DNA of 5,080 bases from Planctomycetota bacterium. GTDB taxonomy: Bacteria > Planctomycetota > UBA1135 > UBA2386. The stretch lies in the NCBI GenBank assembly GCA_947455805.1, contig CANGSN010000266.1, positions 1-5,080 of the forward strand, read 5' to 3'. The notes under the pieces are model-generated. The model did no database searches and was not told the DNA's origin. It saw only the letters and a program-made list of their open reading frames with translations. The position numbers and the translations under genes are program-made. Shown here piece by piece: positions 1 to 5,080 of the stretch. How positions within the stretch are numbered: position 1 is the first letter of the stretch; every line of letters starts with the position of its first letter.

Positions 1-620
1 ACGCGGTGACCGTCGTGCACGCGACCGACGGCGCCAAGGGCGACCCCGGCCAGCGCGAGCACGACATCCGCGCCGTGCGCCGCCGCGAGGGCGCCGAGGC
101 GCTTTTGCGGCTCGGGCTCGGCGCGCCGCGCCACTGGGACCTGCCCGACGGCGACCTGCCGGAGCACCTGCCGGAGCTGACGGCGCGCATCGCCGCGGTG
201 ATGCAGGAAGTGCAGCCGCGCACGCTCTACTCGTTCCACGCCGGCGGGGCGCACCGCGACCATCGCGCCGTCGCCGCCGCGACCGCGGCCGCCGCCACGT
301 CGCTGCCCAAGGCCTGCCGCTGCCTGCTCTACGGCGTCAACTTCGACCCGCCCGGCGGCACGCTGTTCAACGTCAGCGACACCTATGCCCGCTGCTACCA
401 CGCGCTGAAGGCCTACAGCAGCCAGAACGCCTACATCGACCTGCCCGGCATGAGCGAACACCGAAAGCGCGTCGCCACGGTCAACGTCGAGCTGCCCGGC
501 GTGCTCTACGGCGAGATGTTCCTCGACCTGCAGCCGCACGAACTCGCCGCCGTGCACGCGGCGCAGGACCGCTTCTTCCGCCTGGTGCAGCGCGAAGCCC
601 TGCCGGGAGACGCTCCGTGA
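1..620 (+). CDS. PIG-L/LmbE-family deacetylase, N-terminus cut by window edge
   Basis: This is the C-terminal part of a zinc-dependent de-N-acetylase of the PIG-L/LmbE family, which removes acetyl groups from GlcNAc-type sugars or related amides. The frame is open to the left edge, so the GTG at 6 is probably not the true start; the family's N-terminal HPDDE zinc motif would lie upstream. Counting from that GTG, residues 3-13 (VVHATDGAKGD) match the conserved strand and TDG turn that follow the first motif. HRDH at 83-86 corresponds to the family HPDH motif, whose second His is the third zinc ligand. ALKAYSSQ at 133-140 matches the conserved C-terminal K/A..SQ segment. The visible 204 residues fit a family protein of about 230-270. 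It ends in a GTGA overlap with the glycosyltransferase, implying one operon and a glycan role. The exact substrate cannot be told. The Pro-to-Arg change in HRDH is a mild departure from consensus. Confidence 0.86.
   Translation, partial: AVTVVHATDGAKGDPGQREHDIRAVRRREGAEALLRLGLGAPRHWDLPDGDLPEHLPELTARIAAVMQEVQPRTLYSFHAGGAHRDHRAVAAATAAAATSLPKACRCLLYGVNFDPPGGTLFNVSDTYARCYHALKAYSSQNAYIDLPGMSEHRKRVATVNVELPGVLYGEMFLDLQPHELAAVHAAQDRFFRLVQREALPGDAP
605..609 (+). promoter_or_regulatory. Probable Shine-Dalgarno site for the glycosyltransferase
   Basis: GGGAG lies inside the end of the deacetylase gene, 7 bases before the GTG at 617. Its position supports that GTG as the start and suggests coupled translation across the GTGA overlap. 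It is the only reasonable ribosome-binding match I see before any start in the window. Confidence 0.5.
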
Positions 621-1555
621 GCGCTGCACCCGCCAAGAAGCCGACCGTCAGCCTCGTCATCTCGGTGTGGAACCGGAAGGACGACCTGCGCGACAACCTG
701 CGCGCGATCGCCGCCCAGACGGTGCCGGCCGACCAGGTGATCGTCGTCGACAACTGTAGCCACGACGGCACGCCGGAGATGGTGCTGGCGGAGTTCCCGT
801 GGGTGCAGTTGATCCGCATGCCGCACAGCCAGTACGGCGCCTGCGAGACGTTCAACGTCGGCTTCGCCAGTGCGCACGGCGAGTATGTCGGCATCCTCGA
901 CGACGACGTCGTGCTGCCGCCGACGTTCGTCGAGCACATGCTGGCGAAGTTCGCGACCGAACCAGAGACCACGGCGATCCTGTCGCCGAAGGTGATCGAG
1001 CCGGAGATGCCCGACTGGTACAAGAACTCGCCGAAGATCAACGCCGAGCGCTACCTGCCGACCTTCCGCGGCTGCGGCTCGATGGCGCGCAACGAAGCGA
1101 TCCGCAAGGCGAACTGGTACGACATCCGCTTCTTCATCTTCGGCAACGAACGCGACCTGACGACGCGGCTCTTGAACCTCGGCTATCGCGTCAAGATGGT
1201 GCCGAGCGTCGAGGTCTTCCACAAAGCGCCGTTCGGCATGCGCCACGGCAAGCGCAGCCTCTACTACCACGTCCGCAACTTCTGGCTCTACGCGTTCAAG
1301 TACTTGCCGTGGAGCCAGGTGGTCGCGTTCCCGTTCCGCTTCCTGAAGAAGGGACTCGGCGGCAAGAAGAAGGGCGACGGCGGCGAGGTCGCCGACGCGG
1401 TCGGCACGATCGGCCTGTTCGACAACATCAAGGGCGTGAAGTGGGGCTGGTGGATCTGCGTCAAGGCCACGCTCGCCGCCCTCGGGTCGCTGCGGTACTG
1501 CCTGCGGCACCGTCAGGTGTGCAGGCATCCGGACTTCGAGCCGCCGCTGAAGTGA
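617..1555 (+). CDS. Family 2 glycosyltransferase (GT-A fold)
   Basis: This 312-residue enzyme should transfer a sugar from a nucleotide-sugar donor to a glycan or lipid-linked acceptor at the cytoplasmic face of the membrane. The GT-A domain starts at residue 10 (VSLVISVWNR). VVDNCSHDGT at 43-52 is the nucleotide-binding strand and turn, LDDDV at 94-98 is the metal-binding DXD-type motif, and FGNERDLTTRLLNLGYRV at 175-192 is the acceptor-side region carrying the probable catalytic acid. EVFH at 199-202 gives the usual late His. The part after 215 (YYHVRNFWLYAFKYLPW) resembles the tail of WbbL-like rhamnosyltransferases and is rich in aromatic residues. A Lys/Gly-rich stretch at 245-258 and a second hydrophobic patch at 277-290 suggest peripheral membrane attachment. 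GTG is chosen as start because of the 4-base overlap with the deacetylase and GGGAG 7 bases upstream. Donor and acceptor are unknown; the rhamnosyl likeness is only suggestive. Confidence 0.93.
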   Translation: MSAAPAKKPTVSLVISVWNRKDDLRDNLRAIAAQTVPADQVIVVDNCSHDGTPEMVLAEFPWVQLIRMPHSQYGACETFNVGFASAHGEYVGILDDDVVLPPTFVEHMLAKFATEPETTAILSPKVIEPEMPDWYKNSPKINAERYLPTFRGCGSMARNEAIRKANWYDIRFFIFGNERDLTTRLLNLGYRVKMVPSVEVFHKAPFGMRHGKRSLYYHVRNFWLYAFKYLPWSQVVAFPFRFLKKGLGGKKKGDGGEVADAVGTIGLFDNIKGVKWGWWICVKATLAALGSLRYCLRHRQVCRHPDFEPPLK

Positions 1556-1567
1556 GGTTGGCCTGGT

Positions 1568-2122
1568 TCAGTGGTCGACGCTCTGGCACAGCCAGGTGAG
1601 TGTGGCAGTCAGATAGTCGACGGAGCTGGAGATGTCCGGAACTCCGGGCTTGGGCGCAGGAAACCAGGGGTCGCTGGGCGCGTCGGCTCGGCAGATCCGA
1701 TAGGTGCGGATGCTGTACCACTTCTCCCCGCGCAGGATGCAGCGCGTATCGACTCCCTTCGCAGGCGGTTTGCTCTCCGCAGACATGGTGCCGACGAGGC
1801 ACTCCTCTTCCCGCAGCAAGAGCCGAGCGAAGTCCGCCACGGGGTCGATCACGACCCGGTCGTTGACACCGGCTTGGGCGAGGAATTGGTTGAGCAGCTT
1901 CGTCAACGCGCCAGGGACCCACAGGTCGTCGTCCCCCTCCTTGGCCGTAGCCCACGGGATGGTCCCGCCGCCGATCATGTTCTTTCGGATGAGCGCTGGG
2001 AAGGTCTTCTCGAGCGCGACGAGCGCATCCGGCTTCGGTGCTCCCGGCTTGCAGATCGCAGGGTTGGTGGAGTTGGCCTGATACCCGATCTCAACGGATT
2101 GCCAAATGTGAGCGTTTGTCAT
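1568..2122 (-). CDS. Hypothetical protein downstream of the kinase
   Basis: This 184-residue protein is not recognised. The start chosen is the ATG at 2122, where the sequence stops looking like a shadow of the kinase gene; the same frame runs open far upstream, but that part is Arg/Ser-rich shadow translation. The protein has no signal peptide and no clear membrane segment. Its composition is that of an ordinary globular protein: an acidic patch KEGDDDLWVPG at 61-71, a helix-like stretch at 72-84, DRVVIDPVADFARLLLREEE at 88-107, a strand-like RGEKWYSIRTYRIC at 131-144, a Pro-rich loop at 149-162, and five scattered Cys. It lies 31 bases after the kinase stop on the same strand, so co-transcription is likely. 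No Shine-Dalgarno sequence is seen. Hand-counted GC in two 60-base blocks is 60-63%, below 67-82% in sampled blocks of neighbouring genes. It could be a kinase substrate or accessory, or an unrelated later arrival. Confidence 0.72.
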   Translation of the reverse strand: MTNAHIWQSVEIGYQANSTNPAICKPGAPKPDALVALEKTFPALIRKNMIGGGTIPWATAKEGDDDLWVPGALTKLLNQFLAQAGVNDRVVIDPVADFARLLLREEECLVGTMSAESKPPAKGVDTRCILRGEKWYSIRTYRICRADAPSDPWFPAPKPGVPDISSSVDYLTATLTWLCQSVDH

Positions 2123-2153
2123 GGTGGGGAACGGAGTGACTGGGGCAGAGGGG

Positions 2154-4616
2154 TCACGGTGCCGCGCTCTTGGCGCAGCGGAAGCCGGATTGGTAGAGCT
2201 CGGTGGGACCGGGCGACACGCCGTCGAGTGCCAGGAACGCCTTGCTCCGCGGCGTCCAGACGTCGCGGCCGCCGCGCACATGCCACGGCAGGACCGGGAA
2301 CGGCACGCCGTCGAGATGGGCCAAGTAGGGCGTGTCGGTCCACTCGTCGACGTTGCCGAGCATGTCCATCGCGTCGCACCAACTCTTGTCCTTTGCGATG
2401 GTGCCGACCTGCCGCACCGACTGGTACCAAGCCAACGACGGATCGAGTGCCAGGTTGGGCAGCAATACCGAGTCGTGGATCGGCTCCTCTTCGTTGCCCC
2501 AAGGAAAAAGCGACCCGTCCCGCCCGCGCGCGGCGATCTGCCATTCGGTCCATGTCGGCAAACGCTTGCCGCGGAACTCGGCGTACGCCTTCGCGTGTGC
2601 CTGGCGAACTCCGAACACCGGCAGGTCCGCCCAAGCCGGGTCGTAGATGCCGTTCCACGTCTGCGGATACGGCGCCCCCGTCTTCTGGCAGAAGACGAAG
2701 TAGTCACCGCAGGTCACTTCGCAGCGGTCGATGAAGAACGCCGCGTGTTGGACGGTCGTCCGCTGGTAGACGACGGCTCCAGTGTCCGCCTGGCCGATCA
2801 CCGCCGACCCGGCCGGGATGGGGATCATGCCGACCGTGGCGGCCGACGTCGCGGTCGGCGTCGACGTCACCACGTACGTCCCCGGCGCCACCACGGTGCG
2901 CGTGCACTCTGCGAACGCATCCGGACCGCCGATGACGATGCGGTAGTGGCCCTGCGGCACCGGCACCGTGCACGGCGCCGTCGTCGTCGCGACCGTCAGG
3001 ATCGGCTGGCCGGTGACCGGATCGAGCGCGTCGATGCGCACCGGCGCCGAGGCCGTGCCGACCGGCGCCGCGATCTGCAGCTGGGGCTGCACCTCGTTCA
3101 GCACCGTGATCGGCGCAGGCAGCTGCGGATCGAGCACGGTCGCCTCGACCAACTCGCGCAGTCCTTGCGACTGCAGCGCCGGCACCGGCGGCTTGTGCTC
3201 GGCGAAGGGTGTGCCCGCCGGCGTGCCGGCGCCGGCGACCACGTCGCGCACACCGTTTCCGTGCAGTCGTTGCGCATGCTGGCGGAGGCGCGCGACCAGC
3301 TCTTCGCCACGTCGTCGCGCATCGCCGTCGAGCAGGTTGCCGCGCAGCAGTTCGTCGGCGACCACCAGCGCGCTGGCCATCACCGCCGCCGGTTCCTTGG
3401 CGATGTCGAGCGCCGCCAGGTGTTCGATCCTCCTAACCGCAGCGTCCACTTCGGCACGTTCCTGGGCCCAACGCATCGCGGCCGACACCCCGACCGCCAG
3501 CAGCAGCACTGCCGCCAGCGCGCGCCGGTGCCGCCGCACCACGCGCCACAGCGACGTCACCAGCGTGCGCTGCCCGGCCTCGACCGGCTCGCCGGCGAGG
3601 AAGCGCCGCAGGTCCGCCGCGAACGCCGCCGCCGACGGGTAGCGGTCCTCGAGCGCCGGCGACAGCGCCTTGGCGCAGATCGCCGCCAGTGGTGCTGGCA
3701 CGTCGGGCAGCTGCGCGCGCGGATCGCAGGCCTTCGGCCGCAGCAGCTGGCGCAGCAGTTCGTCGGTGTCGCGGCCGTCGTAGGGCAGCCGCCCGGTCAG
3801 CATCTGGAACAGGATCACGCCGACCGCCCACAGGTCCGCCGCGGTCGGCGGGCACTCGCGCCGCGCCACCAGCTCCGGACTCATGTAGGCGGGCGTGCCG
3901 AGCAGTTGCCCGGGGGCGGTGCGCAGCGGACCGAGCGCGTTCTTGGCGAGGCCGAAGTCGACGATGCGCGGCCGGCCGGCGGTGTCGAGCATCAGGTTCG
4001 ACGGCTTCAGGTCGCGGTGCACGATGCCCTGGCCGTGCGCGTAGGCGAGCGTCTCGAGCACCTCGGCGGCGATGCGTGCGGCGCGGTCGAAGCGGTGCGC
4101 GTTGCCGGGGTTGTTCTCCTGCGCCAGCAGCGACGGCAGCGCCTGCAGCAGGCTCTGTCCGGCGACCAGGTCCATCACGTAGAAGACCCAGCCGGCTTCT
4201 TCGCCGCAGGCGTGCACGGAGACGATGCCCGGGTGGTCGAGGCTGGCGAGCAGCCGCGCTTCCTCGCGGAAGCGGGTCAGGAACTCGTCGTGGTCCTGGT
4301 GCTCGGCGCGGATCAGCTTGACCGCGACGTCGCGGCCGAGCTCGCGTTGGCGGCCGCGCAGCACGCGGCCCATCGCGCCTTCGCCGAGCAGTTCGCCGAG
4401 CTCGCAACCGCCGATGGTGTGGGGCAGCGGCTGCACCAGGCGCAGCGGCGGCAGTTCGCGGAAGAACTCGGCGGCGAACGTCGCCTCGCGGCACTGCGCC
4501 TGGACTTCGTCGCGCAAGTCGGGCGGCACCTGCTGCAGGAAACCTTCGAGGTCTCCGGTCTGGCGCAGGTAGGCGTCGACCAGTTCCTGGACCTGGTGTT
4601 GGCGAGCGGCAGACAT
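2154..4616 (-). CDS. Membrane Ser/Thr protein kinase with C-terminal FGE-like sensor domain
   Basis: This 820-residue Hanks-type kinase should phosphorylate Ser/Thr on cytoplasmic proteins in response to an outside signal. Residues 1-65 form a helical N-terminus. The kinase domain spans about 70-340 and looks active: glycine loop GEGAMGRV at 78-85, Lys100, helix C Glu in FREEA at 116-120, HRDLKPSN at 200-207, DFG at 220-222, SPE at 246-248, DLWAVG at 261-266 and Arg325. Basic residues at 361-365 precede one membrane segment at about 366-381, so the rest should be outside the cytoplasm. Helical sequence at 385-450 leads to a PEGA-like beta region at about 524-590, then an FGE/SUMF1-like domain from 597 to 817 with IDRCEVT (629-635), RLPTWTEWQIAARG (685-698), FPWGN (704-708), MLGNVDEWT (752-760), RGG (781-783) and GFRC (811-814). 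The paired catalytic Cys expected after RGG are absent, so FGE enzyme activity is unlikely. The start lacks a Shine-Dalgarno sequence. It is divergent from the sigma gene. Confidence 0.95.
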   Translation of the reverse strand: MSAARQHQVQELVDAYLRQTGDLEGFLQQVPPDLRDEVQAQCREATFAAEFFRELPPLRLVQPLPHTIGGCELGELLGEGAMGRVLRGRQRELGRDVAVKLIRAEHQDHDEFLTRFREEARLLASLDHPGIVSVHACGEEAGWVFYVMDLVAGQSLLQALPSLLAQENNPGNAHRFDRAARIAAEVLETLAYAHGQGIVHRDLKPSNLMLDTAGRPRIVDFGLAKNALGPLRTAPGQLLGTPAYMSPELVARRECPPTAADLWAVGVILFQMLTGRLPYDGRDTDELLRQLLRPKACDPRAQLPDVPAPLAAICAKALSPALEDRYPSAAAFAADLRRFLAGEPVEAGQRTLVTSLWRVVRRHRRALAAVLLLAVGVSAAMRWAQERAEVDAAVRRIEHLAALDIAKEPAAVMASALVVADELLRGNLLDGDARRRGEELVARLRQHAQRLHGNGVRDVVAGAGTPAGTPFAEHKPPVPALQSQGLRELVEATVLDPQLPAPITVLNEVQPQLQIAAPVGTASAPVRIDALDPVTGQPILTVATTTAPCTVPVPQGHYRIVIGGPDAFAECTRTVVAPGTYVVTSTPTATSAATVGMIPIPAGSAVIGQADTGAVVYQRTTVQHAAFFIDRCEVTCGDYFVFCQKTGAPYPQTWNGIYDPAWADLPVFGVRQAHAKAYAEFRGKRLPTWTEWQIAARGRDGSLFPWGNEEEPIHDSVLLPNLALDPSLAWYQSVRQVGTIAKDKSWCDAMDMLGNVDEWTDTPYLAHLDGVPFPVLPWHVRGGRDVWTPRSKAFLALDGVSPGPTELYQSGFRCAKSAAP

Positions 4617-4692
4617 GGATGGGAGAGCGAGCGGCCGGCAGCGACCGGACTCCGTTTTCCCGGCGGCCGGTTAGGCTCCGGCACACTAACGG
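4617..4692. promoter_or_regulatory. Divergent promoter region between kinase and sigma factor genes
   Basis: These 76 bases separate the two divergent start codons and must hold both 5' leaders, and probably both promoters unless transcription starts inside the coding regions. I find no convincing -10/-35 pair on either strand and no Shine-Dalgarno sequence before either ATG. A T-run at 4655-4658 (GTTTTCC) is the only AT-richer spot near the middle. The shortness of the spacer suggests shared control, and a sigma factor of this type could act on its own promoter here. That is inferred from layout, not read from a motif. Confidence 0.5.
4631..4670. repeat. 8-base direct repeat in the divergent spacer
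   Basis: GCGGCCGG occurs at 4631-4638 and again at 4663-4670, 32 bases apart, which is close to three helical turns. Each copy contains the palindrome CGGCCG. The placement within a divergent promoter region would suit an operator, but GC-rich words of this length recur by chance in such DNA, so the regulatory reading is weak. Confidence 0.3.
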
Positions 4693-5080
4693 ATGGACGG
4701 GACCACACAACTGCTGGCGCGCTGGCGCGATGGGGACGAGACCGCCGTGCGCGAATTGATCGAAGCCCACGTGCCGGCGGTCTACGCGATGGTGCGCGCG
4801 CGCCTGGGCGACACCTTGCGCCAGAAGCTCGACAGCGGCGACGTCGTGCAGGACGCGATCCTCGAGTTCCTGCACCACGGGCCGACGGTGCCGCCGGTCG
4901 ACGCCGAGCACCTGCGGGCGCTGCTGGCGCGCATCGTCTGCAACACCATCTGCGACCGCAGCAAGTGGTTCCAGGCGGCGCGGCGGCGCATGGGCAGCGA
5001 GCGCGGGCTGACGACGACGCAGGGGGCCGTGCTGCCGGCGAACGCGCCGGATCCGGCGGCCGAAGCGGCGCGCGCCGACA
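4693..5080 (+). CDS. ECF-type RNA polymerase sigma factor, C-terminus cut by window edge
   Basis: The first 129 residues of a sigma-70 family regulator of the ECF type; the frame has no stop before the right edge. It would bind core RNA polymerase and direct it to a particular set of promoters. LLARWRDGDETAVRELIEAH at 7-26 and the following YAMVRARLGDTLRQKLDSGDVVQDAILEFL at 31-60 match region 2, with the core-binding segment at 47-60 (DSGDVVQDAILEFL). LLARIVCNTICDRSKWFQAARRRMGSERGL at 77-106 matches the end of region 2, which reads the -10 element. Residues 107-129 look like the linker; region 4 with its helix-turn-helix lies beyond the edge. The start ATG has no Shine-Dalgarno sequence but agrees with family length. 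Sequence style and divergence from a Ser/Thr kinase fit the kinase-linked ECF groups known from Planctomycetota. No anti-sigma gene is visible, so control through the kinase is plausible though unproven. Confidence 0.88.
   Translation, partial: MDGTTQLLARWRDGDETAVRELIEAHVPAVYAMVRARLGDTLRQKLDSGDVVQDAILEFLHHGPTVPPVDAEHLRALLARIVCNTICDRSKWFQAARRRMGSERGLTTTQGAVLPANAPDPAAEAARAD

Noticed and set aside
506..1528. Long minus-strand open frame of 340 codons opposite the glycosyltransferase
   Set aside because: Its translation is dominated by Arg, Ala, Asp, Val and His repeats typical of GC-rich antisense frames, while the plus strand carries clear glycosyltransferase motifs.
2172..2384. FGE-like C-terminus as the variable region of a diversity-generating retroelement
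   Set aside because: Such regions can lie in this fold, but I see no AAY-rich codon run, no template repeat and no reverse transcriptase in the window.
2123..2707. Upstream extension of the hypothetical gene in the same frame
   Set aside because: It would overlap the kinase end by over 500 bases and its translation is Arg-rich shadow; normal protein-like composition begins at the ATG at 2122.
1571..2734. Plus-strand open frame of 387 codons opposite the hypothetical gene and the FGE-like domain
   Set aside because: Arg/Ser/Pro-rich shadow with no recognisable motif; the minus strand encodes conserved FGE-like sequence over much of it.
4649..4677. Possible sigma-70-type promoter for the sigma gene with TAGGCT at 4672-4677
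   Set aside because: Only three of six bases match the -10 consensus and the 4649-4654 segment at proper spacing does not resemble a -35 element.
3433..4911. Minus-strand open frame of 492 codons crossing kinase, spacer and sigma gene
   Set aside because: The translation is Arg/Ala/Pro low-complexity and runs through the divergent spacer; the kinase and sigma motifs lie in other frames.

Overview
The window is GC-rich and gene-dense. A family of Ser/Thr kinase fused to a formylglycine-generating-enzyme-like (FGE/SUMF1) domain, divergent from an ECF-type sigma factor of the kinase-associated kind, points to Planctomycetota or a relative with similar signalling genes. Weak or absent Shine-Dalgarno sites in front of three of the starts fit this. 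The assignment is inferred from gene content only; no taxonomic marker is present.

Layout. Positions 1-1555 (+) hold the end of a glycan-modifying unit: a PIG-L/LmbE-type deacetylase cut by the left edge, overlapped by 4 bases by a family 2 glycosyltransferase. Twelve bases later, in the opposite direction, is a two-gene minus-strand unit read from 4616 down to 1568: an 820-residue membrane Ser/Thr kinase with an extracytoplasmic PEGA-like and FGE-like sensor half, then a 184-residue protein of unknown function. A 76-base divergent spacer (4617-4692) separates the kinase from a plus-strand ECF-like sigma factor cut by the right edge.

How they may work together. The first pair probably acts on sugar substrates (de-N-acetylation and sugar transfer) in surface glycan or glycolipid synthesis. 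The kinase and sigma factor look like one signalling module: the FGE-like domain would sense something outside the cytoplasm, and the kinase would act inside, possibly on the sigma factor. The FGE-like domain lacks the catalytic cysteines of true FGE, so it is more likely a binding module than an enzyme. The 184-residue gene is the least explained part and may be an accessory of the kinase. No tRNA, rRNA, CRISPR array, insertion sequence or phage gene was seen.
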